Positions 53,537-62,865 of a stretch of 64,000 bases of DNA are shown one piece after another (position 1 is the stretch's first letter; each line of letters starts with the position of its first letter). The stretch covers positions 3,537,501 through 3,601,500 of the forward strand of contig NZ_CP055263.1 in the NCBI RefSeq assembly GCF_014217835.1. Direction: 5' to 3'. The notes below the pieces were generated by a model. The model saw only the letters and a program-made list of their open reading frames with translations. It did not search any database and was not told the DNA's origin. The translations under genes and the position numbers were made by a program. The stretch is from Metabacillus sp. KUDC1714 (GTDB taxonomy: Bacteria > Bacillota > Bacilli > Bacillales > Bacillaceae).

Positions 53537-54721
53537 ATGTTAACAAAAAATCCGCTTTTCCCTTTAAGGCTATTTATGTTTTTTATTAGCGCCATTTCCT
53601 CAATGGTGATCAGCTTTTTTCCAATCTACTTTCAGAACAAAGGACTTACGAGTTCACAAATCGGTTGGTTTTTAGCGATAGGTCCATTTGTTGGTCTTAT
53701 TGCTCAACCAATATGGGGATATACGAGCGATAAATACAAAACAGTCAAAAAAATACTGTTTGTTTGCTTACTTGGCTTAGTTGTTAGTGTGATTTGGTTG
53801 TTTCAAATCGATTCTTTTCTCTGGGTACTTATTGTAGGCTCAGTTTTTTTCTTCTTTTTCTCACCAATTATTCCCCTTGCAGACAATCTTGGGAAAAGAC
53901 TATCTCAGCTTCATTCCGTAACATTTGGTTCCATTCGAATGTGGGGATCAATTGGTTTTGCTTTAATCTCACTTGTTAGCGGGTTTTTACTTTCTAAGTT
54001 TGGCATAGGGTTTTTAGTGATTCCAATTACAGTATTTGCGATTGTAACATGTTTGTTAGCATTGCTATTATCAGATGCTAAGGCAGGAAATAAAAAAGTA
54101 AACTATAAAAATATTGGTCTACTATTTAAGGATCCGACACTATTAGCATTCTTTTTCTTGATTTCACTAATAATGCTTACACATAGGACTAGTGATTCCT
54201 TTATTAGCTTGTATTTATTTGATCTAGGAGGAAATGAAATGCTTGTGGGCTGGATTTGGTTCATTGGTGTTTCAAGTGAGGCGCTATTATTCTTTTTAAG
54301 CAGCAGGTGGTTTAGATCCTCTAGTCCGATTATTTATATGATTATCGCTGGGTTTCTTTACAGTGTCCGATGGATTTTAACAGCATTTGTAGAAGATCCG
54401 ACCATGCTATTATCTATTCAAATCCTCCATGGAATCTGCTTTGCTATTGCCTTTTTAGGTGCACTTGAGTATTTGTATAAAGCCATTCCAGAAGAATTGC
54501 AGGCAACCGGACATATGGTATTTGTCGGAATCTCCTTTGGAATAACCGGAATTATCGGTTCATCGATCGGTGGTATTGTGTTTGAAAATTATGGCGGAAC
54601 AACCTTATATCTATTATTAGCGGGATCCGCTTTTACAGGAATGATTGGGTTTATTCTGTTTTACTTGAAAGATAGAAAAGCAGGATTAAAGCAAATGAAA
54701 GGTGTAGAGGGAGCTAGTTAG
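53537..54721 (+). CDS. MFS transporter (PPP/HcaT-like, YwbF type)
   Basis: A 394-residue permease with about 12 helices. SFFPIYFQNKGLTSSQIGWF, QPIWGYTSDKYKTVKK and FGSIRMWGSIGFA are typical of the phenylpropionate-permease-like branch (HcaT, YwbF), some members of which import oligosaccharides or nucleosides. The ATG follows GAAGGAAG. Next to uxuA and the mannoside locus, uptake of a uronate or related compound is plausible but unproven. It ends at an inverted GGGACAGTCCC pair. Confidence 0.82.
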   Translation: MLTKNPLFPLRLFMFFISAISSMVISFFPIYFQNKGLTSSQIGWFLAIGPFVGLIAQPIWGYTSDKYKTVKKILFVCLLGLVVSVIWLFQIDSFLWVLIVGSVFFFFFSPIIPLADNLGKRLSQLHSVTFGSIRMWGSIGFALISLVSGFLLSKFGIGFLVIPITVFAIVTCLLALLLSDAKAGNKKVNYKNIGLLFKDPTLLAFFFLISLIMLTHRTSDSFISLYLFDLGGNEMLVGWIWFIGVSSEALLFFLSSRWFRSSSPIIYMIIAGFLYSVRWILTAFVEDPTMLLSIQILHGICFAIAFLGALEYLYKAIPEELQATGHMVFVGISFGITGIIGSSIGGIVFENYGGTTLYLLLAGSAFTGMIGFILFYLKDRKAGLKQMKGVEGAS

Positions 54722-54728
54722 ATAAGCT

Positions 54729-54762
54729 AGGGACAGTCCCCAACAACAAAGGGACTGTCCCT
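54729..54762. terminator. Inverted pair of GGGACAGTCCC repeats acting as bidirectional terminator
   Basis: AGGGACAGTCCC (54729-54740) and GGGACTGTCCCT (54751-54762) are perfect complements around CAACAACAAA. They lie between the convergent MFS and corA-like genes. Same motif as the cluster at 4852-5010. Confidence 0.7.
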
Positions 54763-54768
54763 TATAAT

Positions 54769-55707
54769 TTATTTGAAAAATGCCCCTTTTTTCTTCCCTT
54801 TTAAAAGGTCACCTGTCCAACCTTTCATTTTAAGGTAGACATACACAGAAACCATCGAGATTGTGATTATTAATAGGGAAACAAAATATCCGTATTTCCA
54901 TTCTAGTTCAGGCATAAATTTAAAATTCATCCCCCAAAGGGCACCCCATGCCATAACAGGAGTGAATATAGCCGTCATTACAGTTAATGTTTTCATTATT
55001 TCATTTCCGCGATGTGAAGAAATGACTTCCTCTAAATTAATAATTGCATCAACCTCATGCTCATATTCATTAATTAAATAAAGCGCTCTTTTTATCCGTT
55101 TATCCGTACGCATAAAAATTTTATTATTATGTATTACATCAAGATAACTTTCTTCTATTGCCATGATCAGCTCATTTATCGGAATGAGCAAATTACTCCA
55201 AACAAGTAAATCATGTCGTCGTTTATAAATTTTTTCGAGGATACTCGTTTTATTCTTATTGTGAATTCCCCAAACAAGTTCACGTAGCTCTCCTTCAAAA
55301 ACATCAATTTTGATTAAATACTCAGCAAGTATTTCCTTTAAAATTAGTAGGAATCCTTCAATAGGATTTTTTGAATTACTAATGTGACGTAGGATCTGTT
55401 CAATATCACTATTTTTAAAGATAGAAAGGTCTAAATCAACTGTAATAAATGTTTCTGTCGTTAGATAAAAATGAAAGATCTTATATTCACGTTCATCATT
55501 GAAATTTTGGTCGTAAACGAGCGCTCCTTTAAGCAGATAGTTATCTTCGTTGATTTGTTCAATTTTTATGCAATTTGATTTGTTACTATTAATCTCACTG
55601 AGCCATTTACTTATGAAATGGCTCTCTCCAACATTAATAAATTGCTGCATTTTCTTCACATCTTCACTATTAGTGAATCTGTGCCACTTCCAGTTTTTTT
55701 GATCCAT
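54769..55707 (-). CDS. CorA-family magnesium/divalent cation transporter
   Basis: A 312-residue CorA-like channel. The N-terminal 240 residues are a soluble cytoplasmic domain with a long helix; two transmembrane helices lie at the C-terminus. The first ends in the family signature GMN (WGALWGMNFKFMPELEW), the second ends in a basic tail (KGKKKGAFFK). Start ATG 55707 follows a weak TAGGGATT site. It belongs to the broader CorA group and may transport Mg, Co or Zn; direction and ion are not readable. Single reverse-strand gene. Confidence 0.88.
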   Translation of the reverse strand: MDQKNWKWHRFTNSEDVKKMQQFINVGESHFISKWLSEINSNKSNCIKIEQINEDNYLLKGALVYDQNFNDEREYKIFHFYLTTETFITVDLDLSIFKNSDIEQILRHISNSKNPIEGFLLILKEILAEYLIKIDVFEGELRELVWGIHNKNKTSILEKIYKRRHDLLVWSNLLIPINELIMAIEESYLDVIHNNKIFMRTDKRIKRALYLINEYEHEVDAIINLEEVISSHRGNEIMKTLTVMTAIFTPVMAWGALWGMNFKFMPELEWKYGYFVSLLIITISMVSVYVYLKMKGWTGDLLKGKKKGAFFK

Positions 55708-55903
55708 TTTAATCCCTACTTATGGTTAGACTTTTAATGTTGATAATGCCCGATTTCTATATCTTTAAAACCTTTAAATTTTTAATAGAAAAATGTTTTA
55801 CTAGTTTTGAAAAGGGTATGTAAGATAAATAATTACACCTGCAAAATGGTAAAGGCTATAAATATTGTTTCACAAAATCCTATTTTAAAGAGGAGTGAGT
55901 GTT

Positions 55904-56173
55904 ATGAAACGTATAATTGGGATTAAATCTATCATGGCCGTTGGAATGGGAACATCTATTGCACTTTGGGTGTCATCAAAACCAAATCGTATAAAAGTGG
56001 AAAATACTTTACGGGAATGGAAGCGTAAAGTGAAGCCTTCAGCAATTGATAATTGTGAAAGTCTTCCAGTTGAAAAAGGGGGCCATCCACATCCTTATGA
56101 TCTAGAGGATAATAATATGGTAAGTGAAGGTGCTATGTACTCTGTAAAATTTTACAATGAGAAGAAGCAGTAA
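55904..56173 (+). CDS. Small membrane-anchored hypothetical protein
   Basis: An 89-residue protein. Residues 3-24 (RIIGIKSIMAVGMGTSIALW) form one probable helix, followed by a basic stretch and an acidic tail with GGHPHPYDLEDNN. ATG 55904 follows GAGGAGTGAG; the upstream in-frame GTG overlaps that site. A perfect terminator follows. The family is not recognised; it looks like a conserved short Bacillaceae protein. Confidence 0.6.
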   Translation: MKRIIGIKSIMAVGMGTSIALWVSSKPNRIKVENTLREWKRKVKPSAIDNCESLPVEKGGHPHPYDLEDNNMVSEGAMYSVKFYNEKKQ

Positions 56174-56190
56174 TAAACTGTTTATTAGTT

Positions 56191-56225
56191 GGTTGGGATG
56201 CAAATAATCCCAACCAATTTTTGTG
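56191..56225 (+). terminator. Rho-independent terminator
   Basis: TTGGTTGGGAT (56191-56201) and ATCCCAACCAA (56209-56219) are perfect complements followed by a T run, 17 bases after the small membrane gene. The ribosome binding site of the next gene follows directly. Confidence 0.85.
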
Positions 56226-56236
56226 GGGTGAATGTA

Positions 56237-56908
56237 TTGACACTACTATTTTTACTCATTTATTTTGCAATAATTATGACGGTTATTGAAATTCACGTGA
56301 TTTTATTTCATTTAACTGGACTAAAGAAGAAGGTGTCAAGATTCCAGGTTATTTCCATGATGACGGGGACAGGATATACAACAGGTGAATCAGAGTTCAT
56401 TTTATCCCACCCATTCCGAAGAAAGCTTGGAATCTTTTTAATCTTGTTTGGCGCATTTTCCTTAGCGGTTATTATCTCTTCTGTTAGTAGTCTTTTAGAG
56501 GATGATCTAAGAACAAGAGCCATCCTCTATATAGCAGCATTTGTTATTTGTGTTTTTAGTATGTTAAAAGCACCGTTTGTTCAGAAATTCCTCTTAAATA
56601 AACTTGAATATAAAAGTAGAGAAATCGAAGAAGATACGACTACATTACCAATTAGGGAAGTCTCGTTAAAGGAAGAGGATGAGCAAGTATTTGAATTTCA
56701 AATAAAAAGTGATTCTCCTCTTATTAATAATAAAATGACAGAGATCATAAAAGAGCAAGATTCAGTCGATTTTGATTTCTTGATGATAAAAAGAGAGGAT
56801 GTAAAGATTCGAAAAAATATTGAGGAAACAAAATTACAATCAGGTGATCAGCTTTATTTATTCGGGAAAAAACAAGTAATTGAAAAGACATTCACAAAAG
56901 AAAAATAG
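56237..56908 (+). CDS. Membrane protein with TrkA-C (RCK_C) domain
   Basis: A 223-residue protein with three probable helices (about residues 1-22, 60-85, 95-112) and a C-terminal soluble domain from about 145 (FEFQIKSDSPLINNKMTEII ... KLQSGDQLYLFGKK) that matches the TrkA-C ligand-binding fold of potassium-channel regulators. Start TTG 56237 is chosen because GGGGTGA lies six bases upstream; reading on from ATG 56189 would run through the terminator stem. The segment ISMMTGTGYTTGESEF in the membrane part resembles a selectivity-filter-like loop. A role in ion transport is likely but the substrate is not known. Confidence 0.7.
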   Translation: MTLLFLLIYFAIIMTVIEIHVILFHLTGLKKKVSRFQVISMMTGTGYTTGESEFILSHPFRRKLGIFLILFGAFSLAVIISSVSSLLEDDLRTRAILYIAAFVICVFSMLKAPFVQKFLLNKLEYKSREIEEDTTTLPIREVSLKEEDEQVFEFQIKSDSPLINNKMTEIIKEQDSVDFDFLMIKREDVKIRKNIEETKLQSGDQLYLFGKKQVIEKTFTKEK

Positions 56909-57044
56909 TAACTAGGTTATTCATTTCTTCTAATCACAAATCTATTTAAAAATTTTTTAGAATAATAGTTTAGGACCTAAGAGAAGGGGTATTTAACTAT
57001 CAACAACATAAATTTAAATCTAAAATATAAAAGGAGTGTTGAAG

Positions 57045-57302
57045 ATGGAATTTCTTTGGGCATTAATTATTGGAGGTATAATTGGTTGGTTAGCTGGATT
57101 AATAGTAGGTAAGGATATACCAGGAGGAGTTATTGGTAATATCATTGCAGGGTTTATTGGGGCTTGGCTTGGTTCACTTGTATTTGGACACTGGGGACCA
57201 GAGGTTGGTGGATTTTATATTATTCCAGCATTAATTGGAGCGATCATCTTAGTATTCATTGTTAGCTTTATTATGAAAAACATGCGAAAACACGCTTCAT
57301 AA
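57045..57302 (+). CDS. GlsB/YeaQ/YmgE family membrane protein
   Basis: An 85-residue, very hydrophobic glycine-rich protein (GGIIGWLAGLIVGKDIPGGV, then IGNIIAGFIGAWLGSLVFG) with three short helices, as in transglycosylase-associated stress proteins of this family. ATG 57045 follows AAAAGGAGTG. A strong terminator follows at 57341-57379. General stress involvement is known for relatives; the molecular role is unclear. Confidence 0.85.
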   Translation: MEFLWALIIGGIIGWLAGLIVGKDIPGGVIGNIIAGFIGAWLGSLVFGHWGPEVGGFYIIPALIGAIILVFIVSFIMKNMRKHAS

Positions 57303-57340
57303 TGATTTATCAGAATAATAATAATTTTGCAACTTACACT

Positions 57341-57379
57341 AGGGTCAGACCCAATCATTTTGGGATCTGACCCTTTTTT
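57341..57379 (+). terminator. Rho-independent terminator
   Basis: AGGGTCAGACCCA pairs with TGGGATCTGACCCT (one bulge) and is followed by six T. The spacer from 57380 to 57713 holds nothing I can support. Confidence 0.85.
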
Positions 57380-57713
57380 GCTAACATTAGCTTCTCTATG
57401 ACATCTGAATAATAGTAGTTCATTACAACTGGGTATGAAACACTTACGCAGTTTTTTTGTGCAATATAGAGTATGAATTAGAACATTTTCGAATTTTTAG
57501 TTGCATCTTACTTAATCGTTTTATCTCTACTACCTGTCTTCGGAACTCAAAAAACGTATTCCAACTATTCTTAAATAATTTTTCATCATCAACTTACAAT
57601 AAACTACATAATTCTCCTTCCTTGTATTGTTAAATACTCAACCAACTAATAAAGATAATAAATACGTGTCAATTATTGTTGGAGATAGTAGAAATAAGTC
57701 GAAGCTTGTAAAA

Positions 57714-57762
57714 TGAAAACCCTTACAAAAATATTTACAATGGCGAATTATCAGAATATAAT
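57714..57762 (+). promoter_or_regulatory. Sigma-A promoter with upstream cre-like box for the second sugar importer
   Basis: TTTACA (57734-57739) and consensus TATAAT (57757-57762) are spaced by exactly 17 bases, giving a strong promoter 58 bases before the start codon. TGAAAACCCTTACA (57714-57727) matches cre at all but one fixed position and lies just upstream of the -35. Confidence 0.7.
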
Positions 57763-57819
57763 TAAAGACAAGTAAGTTAGTTTAATGGTTAAACTTAAGG
57801 GGAGAAGGGGGAATTTGGT

Positions 57820-59109
57820 ATGGTAAAAAAGTTTGGGGTGCAAAAGTTAGTCCTACTCTTGTTTAGTGTCATGCTTTTATTTGGTGCTGCAGCTTGTAGT
57901 AGTAACAACACATCTAGTGATGAAAAAGAAAGTGGTGGAAAAACAAAGCTGACGATTTGGATATGGCCAAACATGGGGATTGAAAAACAGATTGAACAAT
58001 ATGCAAAAGATAATAATATTGAAGTTGATATACAAACATCAGAATTTGAAGATGTACATAGTAACTTAACTACTGCGTTGGCTGCAGGTAGTGGTGCTCC
58101 TGACATCTCTGCTATTGAAGTAAAAGGAATCGATAAAATGAAAGCGAATCCAGATCACTTTCATAACCTTCTTGATTTAGGGGCAGAAGATGTAAAAGGC
58201 GATTATTTAGACTGGAAATGGCAGCAAGCATTAACTGCAGATGGCAAACACTTGCTAGGTTTACCAACAGATATTGGGCCACAAGCAATGGCGTATCGTG
58301 CAGATGTTTTTGAACAAGCTGGTTTACCAACAGATCGTGAGGAAGTAGCAGCACTGTTTAACACATGGGATGACTACCTTAAAGTTGGTGAACAAATTAA
58401 AGCAAAAACAGGTAAGGCATTAATTGATTCTCCTAATGGCGCTTATACTGTCTTGGAGGGACAAGGTGACGAAAAGTATTATGATAAAGACGGAAATATC
58501 ATTGTACAAGATAATGCTCAGATCAAAAAAGCATATGATTTTGCAATGGAGATTATTGATAAAGATTTAACTGCAGGATTTGAACAATTTTCATCAGAGT
58601 GGGGAACAGGAATGTTAAATGGTGATTATGCAACAATTCTTGCTCCTGCATGGATGATGACTTCCATGAAAGCTACTGCACCAGATGCTTCAGGAAAATG
58701 GGATATGACATTACTTCCTGAAGGATCAGGTAACTGGGGAGGTTCATTCCTAACCATTCCAAAACAATCTAAGAATGCTGAAGAGGCATATAAACTAATT
58801 GAGTGGCTGTTATCACCTGAACAACAATTAGTAACATTTAAGGAATCTGGTAATTTCCCTTCTACACCTGGTATTTACGATTCTGAAGAAATTCAGAGTT
58901 TTACTAGTGAATATTTTAATAACGCGCCTGTAGGAAAAATTTACGCAGAAGCTGCTCAAAATGTAAAACCTATCATTGAAGGACCAGAGTCTATCCAAGT
59001 TGAGCAAATTATCGGTGATGCCATTACTCGAGTGAAGGACGGGCAAGCAAAACCAGATGCTAGCTGGGATAAAGCAATGGAACAACTTGAACGTGAATTA
59101 GCTCGCTAA
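57820..59109 (+). CDS. Sugar ABC transporter substrate-binding lipoprotein
   Basis: A 429-residue family 1 solute-binding protein. The signal peptide LLLFSVMLLFGAAACSS has a lipobox Cys near residue 26, followed by a Ser/Asn-rich linker. The mature part begins KLTIWIWPNMGIEKQIEQYA and includes LAAGSGAPDISAIEVKG, GLPTDIGPQAMAYRADVFEQ and YATILAPAWMMTSMK. GGGGAGAAGGGGG precedes the ATG. It starts a binding-protein/permease/permease operon with no ATPase, regulator or glycosidase nearby, so the sugar is unknown. Confidence 0.9.
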   Translation: MVKKFGVQKLVLLLFSVMLLFGAAACSSNNTSSDEKESGGKTKLTIWIWPNMGIEKQIEQYAKDNNIEVDIQTSEFEDVHSNLTTALAAGSGAPDISAIEVKGIDKMKANPDHFHNLLDLGAEDVKGDYLDWKWQQALTADGKHLLGLPTDIGPQAMAYRADVFEQAGLPTDREEVAALFNTWDDYLKVGEQIKAKTGKALIDSPNGAYTVLEGQGDEKYYDKDGNIIVQDNAQIKKAYDFAMEIIDKDLTAGFEQFSSEWGTGMLNGDYATILAPAWMMTSMKATAPDASGKWDMTLLPEGSGNWGGSFLTIPKQSKNAEEAYKLIEWLLSPEQQLVTFKESGNFPSTPGIYDSEEIQSFTSEYFNNAPVGKIYAEAAQNVKPIIEGPESIQVEQIIGDAITRVKDGQAKPDASWDKAMEQLERELAR

Positions 59110-59177
59110 TAGGAAAAGAGGAAGCGAAAAAAGATTTATGTAAGCATTTTATATATCGTTAGTTTAAAAGTTCAAAA

Positions 59178-59212
59178 ATGAGGGACTGGTTATTTATCAG
59201 TCTCTCATCTTT
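59178..59212 (+). terminator. Intercistronic stem-loop in the second sugar importer operon
   Basis: ATGAGGGACTG (59178-59188) pairs with CAGTCTCTCAT (59198-59208), followed by CTTT. Same position, between binding protein and permease, as the stem-loop at 46565. Confidence 0.6.
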
Positions 59213-59242
59213 AAGATGTTACTTAAAAGGGGGAAGAGAAGC

Positions 59243-60193
59243 GTGGCCTCAAATTTAGAAGTGAACAAGAACGGAACAATCGGGACAGTCACGAAATCTA
59301 AAAAAACGATGAAACAATCGACTAAGGATCATATTTCAGGATATTTATATATTTCTCCGTTTTTTATCATTTTTGGTGTATTTGGTCTATTTCCGATTAT
59401 CTTTACAGCCTATATTTCGTTTCATAAATGGAACATATTAGGCACAAAAGAGTTTGTTGGCTTTAATAACTACCAACTCCTATTTACAGATCCTCTCTTT
59501 TGGAAGGCGTTAGGTAATACATTTAGTATTTGGTTTATATCCACTTTACCCCAACTATTTCTTGCATTAATTTTTGCTTTTATTTTAAATTCTGCCTTAC
59601 TAAAGGGAAAAGAATTTTTCCGCTTAGCTGTTTTCTTACCAAATATAACCTCTGTTGTGGCTGTAGCGATTATCTTTGGGGCCATCTTTGGAGAACATTA
59701 CGGAATTTTAAACTACCTCCTATCGTTTATAGGTGTTGAACCAATCAACTGGAAGGCTTCCTACCTAGGTACTCATATTGCCATTTCCGCAATGGTCATG
59801 TGGAGATGGACAGGTTATAACACAATTATTTATTTATCTGCCCTTCAAAGTATTCCAAAGGATTTATATGAGGCAGCTACAATTGATGGTGCGAATAAAA
59901 TGCAGCAGTTTTTTTACATAACGATCCCAATGATACGTCCTATGGTGATTTTTACAGTTATTTTATCTACAATTGGCGGAATGCAAATCTTTGCTGAGCC
60001 ACTAATGTTCTCTGGAAACGGAGGAGGAGCATTAGACCAAGGACTGACAATGACTCTCTATTTGTATGAAGAAGCATTTGTACGGAACTCATTTGGTTAT
60101 TCATCAGCAATTGCTTGGGTACTTTTCCTAATTATTGTTCTTTTCTCTTTAGTCAATCTATATGTGACAAACCGAATCAAATCTGCTGAATAA
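59243..60193 (+). CDS. Sugar ABC transporter permease (MalF-like)
   Basis: A 316-residue permease with a polar N-terminal extension of about 35 residues and six helices. YISPFFIIFGVFGLFPIIFT begins the membrane part; the EAA loop is PKDLYEAATIDGANKMQQFF, and GGALDQGLTMTLYLYEEAF is typical of cellobiose/lactose-type systems. GTG 59243 is preferred since AAAGGGGG lies ten bases upstream; ATG 59216 has no site of its own. Confidence 0.88.
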   Translation: MASNLEVNKNGTIGTVTKSKKTMKQSTKDHISGYLYISPFFIIFGVFGLFPIIFTAYISFHKWNILGTKEFVGFNNYQLLFTDPLFWKALGNTFSIWFISTLPQLFLALIFAFILNSALLKGKEFFRLAVFLPNITSVVAVAIIFGAIFGEHYGILNYLLSFIGVEPINWKASYLGTHIAISAMVMWRWTGYNTIIYLSALQSIPKDLYEAATIDGANKMQQFFYITIPMIRPMVIFTVILSTIGGMQIFAEPLMFSGNGGGALDQGLTMTLYLYEEAFVRNSFGYSSAIAWVLFLIIVLFSLVNLYVTNRIKSAE

Positions 60194-60207
60194 GGGTGTG
60201 AATAAAA

Positions 60208-61047
60208 ATGAACGAAGTAGGAGTTAAACGGTACAGTCCTGGAAGGATAATTACTTATTTATTGCTTACTATTATGGCATTTCTATCGATCTTTCCGTTT
60301 TATTGGATGTTTGTTATTGGATCTAACCATACATCTGCAGTAAATAAATTTCCACCAGCAATGTTGCCAGGTATGAATTTTATGGAAAATGCGCAAAAGG
60401 TTTTTGTGAATATTGATTTCTTTAAGGCAATTATGAACTCAGTGATTACGTCTACAACGATTACAGTTTCTGTTCTGTTCTTTTGCTCATTAGCTGGCTT
60501 TGCGTTTGCGAAATTAGAGTTCAAAGGTAAGAATTGGTTGTTTATTTTTATCATTGCGACAATGATGGTACCTTCTCAATTAGGGATTATTCCTTCCTAC
60601 ATGATTGTTAGTAAATTAGGTTGGATCGATAGTTTAAATGCCGTTATTGTCCCAGCAATGGTCAATGCGTTTGGGGTCTTTTGGATGAGACAATATATAT
60701 CAGCTACTATTCCAAATGAACTTTTGGATGCAGGAAGAATGGATGGCTGTTCAAACTTCACGTTATATTGGAAAGTCGTATTACCGTCTGTACGTCCAGC
60801 GATGGCGACATTAGGCTTAATTACTTTTATGAATGTATGGAATGATTTCTTATGGCCGTTAGTTGTATTAAAGGATCGAAGCATGCATACGATACAAATT
60901 GCCCTAAGAACATTAAATGGAGCATACTATCAAGATTTTGCGATGATTTTAGCCGGAACATTTATGGCAACCCTTCCGATATTAATTGTTTTCCTCATGT
61001 TTAGTAAACAATTTATCGCAGGATTAACTGAGGGGTCTATTAAATAA
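60208..61047 (+). CDS. Sugar ABC transporter permease (MalG-like)
   Basis: A 279-residue permease with six helices. FLSIFPFYWMFVIGSNHTSA follows the first helix, the EAA loop is PNELLDAGRMDGCSNFTLYW, and the C-terminus is FIAGLTEGSIK. The ATG lies 14 bases after the previous stop and follows AAGGGTGTG. A perfect terminator (61063-61096) closes the operon. Confidence 0.92.
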   Translation: MNEVGVKRYSPGRIITYLLLTIMAFLSIFPFYWMFVIGSNHTSAVNKFPPAMLPGMNFMENAQKVFVNIDFFKAIMNSVITSTTITVSVLFFCSLAGFAFAKLEFKGKNWLFIFIIATMMVPSQLGIIPSYMIVSKLGWIDSLNAVIVPAMVNAFGVFWMRQYISATIPNELLDAGRMDGCSNFTLYWKVVLPSVRPAMATLGLITFMNVWNDFLWPLVVLKDRSMHTIQIALRTLNGAYYQDFAMILAGTFMATLPILIVFLMFSKQFIAGLTEGSIK

Positions 61048-61062
61048 TATTATGAAAATTAA

Positions 61063-61096
61063 GGAAAAGAGAGTATGTTTGCTCTTTTCCTCTTTT
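61063..61096 (+). terminator. Rho-independent terminator of the second sugar importer operon
   Basis: GGAAAAGAG (61063-61071) and CTCTTTTCC (61082-61090) are perfect complements followed by TCTTTT. Confidence 0.8.
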
Positions 61097-61153
61097 AATT
61101 TATGAGATTAGGAGTTTTATTTCGAAAAGAAAACAAACAGGAGGTGACTAGCG

Positions 61154-61825
61154 ATCAATACTGTTGTTGAACTAAAGGATGTTGAAAGGGTATATGGCGG
61201 AGGTAATCAAAAAGTACAAGTATTAAAACAGATTAATCTTTCCATCAAAGAAAATCAATTAATAGCCTTAAAGGGAAGATCTGGTTCTGGAAAAACAACC
61301 TTGTTGAATCTTATTGGTGCACTTGATCGACCTACAAACGGAGAAATCTATTTTCACGGGGAGCCTCTAAGCCTGTTAAATACGAAACAGCAAGCTGAAT
61401 ATCGCAGAACGAAACTTGGTTTTATTTTTCAATCTCATGGACTTGTTCCACTTATGACTGTTGAAGAAAATATTGAATTTGGACTCCGTGTTACTGGTGC
61501 TCCAAGAGAGGAATGGGATTCAAGAGTTCAGGAGGCTATTGACGTAGTAGGATTAACAAATCGAGCAAAACATCGTCCGTATGAACTTTCCGGAGGTGAG
61601 CAGCAAAGAGTGGCAATTGCACGTGCAATTTCAACTGAACCATCGCTTATTTTAGCAGATGAACCTACAGCAGAATTGAATAGTACAATGGCCTATCAAA
61701 TTGTTCAAGTTTTTAAAAAGTTGGTAAACGAGAAAAAAACGACAATGATTTTGACAACACATGATCCAGCTATTATGGAAATGCTGGATTATGTGTATAC
61801 ATTGGAGGATGGAAGAATTGAATGA
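61154..61825 (+). CDS. ABC exporter ATPase (MacB/LolD-like) with probable ATC start
   Basis: A 223-residue ATP-binding protein: Walker [10 protein letters not shown], signature [15 protein letters not shown], Walker [14 protein letters not shown] (usual form DEPTGNLDS). No ATG, GTG or TTG exists in frame before Walker A; the first is TTG 61301, which would delete it. An ideal AGGAGGTGA (61139-61147) precedes ATC 61154, from which the protein reads (M)[18 protein letters not shown], exactly the expected N-terminus. Either ATC is the true rare start codon or an ATG has changed to ATC by mutation or sequencing error. Its stop overlaps the next gene, and a permease follows. Confidence 0.85.
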   Translation: MNTVVELKDVERVYGGGNQKVQVLKQINLSIKENQLIALKGRSGSGKTTLLNLIGALDRPTNGEIYFHGEPLSLLNTKQQAEYRRTKLGFIFQSHGLVPLMTVEENIEFGLRVTGAPREEWDSRVQEAIDVVGLTNRAKHRPYELSGGEQQRVAIARAISTEPSLILADEPTAELNSTMAYQIVQVFKKLVNEKKTTMILTTHDPAIMEMLDYVYTLEDGRIE

Positions 61826-62849
61826 AACGAAAGGGTTTCGATTTGTCACAAATTCATGTTTGTCATTAGCCCTACTGATACCTTTGTCAGCCTGTTCACT
61901 ACTTCCCAAAGAGGAACCTGTCCTTGCTCCTCCATTAGTAGAGCCTGCTAAGATTGAATACGATACTGTTGAAGTGAAAAAAGGCGATGTCATTAAACGT
62001 GTAAAAGGCTTAGGCACATTAACACCTGCAGAAAATCAACCTTTAGCTTTTTCACAGTCAGGTAGCCGTTTGAAAAAGGTGAGTGTGAAAAAGGGAGAGA
62101 TAGTAAAAAAGGGACAGCTCATCGCACAATTGGATCCAGGAAGCTTAACTGTTGAATTGGAGTTAGCAGAAATTGAATTAAAAAAGGCAGAAATAAAGGT
62201 TAAGCAATTACGTGCACAGGCAGCTGATTCATATTCGATGGAATTGGCTGAATTAGATATTGATGGCCTGCAAATTCGGGTTGAAAATCTTAGAAATGAG
62301 CTAGAGAAAACAAAAATGATATCACCTATAAATGGGATCGTTACATTTATTACTGAAAAAAAGGCAGGGGATTCTGTAGAAGCATTTGAATCAATTGTTC
62401 ATGTTGCCGATACATCAAATCTTCAACTAGTTTACTCGGCCATCAGTGGAGATGAAGTAGTGGATACAAAGGTTGGTATGAAAGCCGAGATCTTAATTAA
62501 TGGGAAAACAATGACAGGAAAAGTGGTCCAAACACCTTCGGAGGTTCCGATCGAAAAGCTTGAAGAGAATCCTGATTTGTATCAACGAAGTATTTTTATG
62601 GCCATTGAAAAGCAACCAAAGGATATAAATGTAGGAGAATCGGCTGACTTTGAAATTATTACTGCGCAGAAAAAGGATGTCCTTATTATTCCTAAGAGTG
62701 CCTTAAGAACCTTAGTTGGCCGTGATTACGTACAAATATTAGAAGGTCAAGCAAAGCGAGAAATTGATATTGAAAAAGGGCTTGTTTCAGCAACTGAGGT
62801 CGAGGTTATTAGTGGCTTAGAAGTGGGAGACACAGTCATTTTGAAGTAG
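61818..62849 (+). CDS. Efflux adaptor lipoprotein (HlyD/MacA-like)
   Basis: A 343-residue membrane-fusion-type adaptor. The signal peptide ends in a lipobox (LIPLSAC, Cys near residue 28). The barrel-sandwich/lipoyl part reads VKKGDVIKRVKGLGTLTPAE and VKKGEIVKKGQLIAQLDPGS, followed by a coiled coil (about 110-170) and a second lipoyl half KTKMISPINGIVTFITEKKA. TTG 61818 is chosen: GGAGG at 61804-61808 is correctly spaced, whereas ATG 61809 touches it. It overlaps the ATPase gene by 8 bases. With the flanking ATPase and permease it forms a MacAB-like exporter, or in Gram-positives a peptide/antibiotic-export or sensing system. Confidence 0.85.
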   Translation: MNETKGFRFVTNSCLSLALLIPLSACSLLPKEEPVLAPPLVEPAKIEYDTVEVKKGDVIKRVKGLGTLTPAENQPLAFSQSGSRLKKVSVKKGEIVKKGQLIAQLDPGSLTVELELAEIELKKAEIKVKQLRAQAADSYSMELAELDIDGLQIRVENLRNELEKTKMISPINGIVTFITEKKAGDSVEAFESIVHVADTSNLQLVYSAISGDEVVDTKVGMKAEILINGKTMTGKVVQTPSEVPIEKLEENPDLYQRSIFMAIEKQPKDINVGESADFEIITAQKKDVLIIPKSALRTLVGRDYVQILEGQAKREIDIEKGLVSATEVEVISGLEVGDTVILK

Positions 62850-62865
62850 GAAGAGGTGAGCGAGA

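Noticed and set aside
61301..61825. Shorter ABC ATPase starting at TTG 61301
   Set aside because: Would remove the Walker A motif that is encoded in the same frame upstream, so it cannot be the real start.
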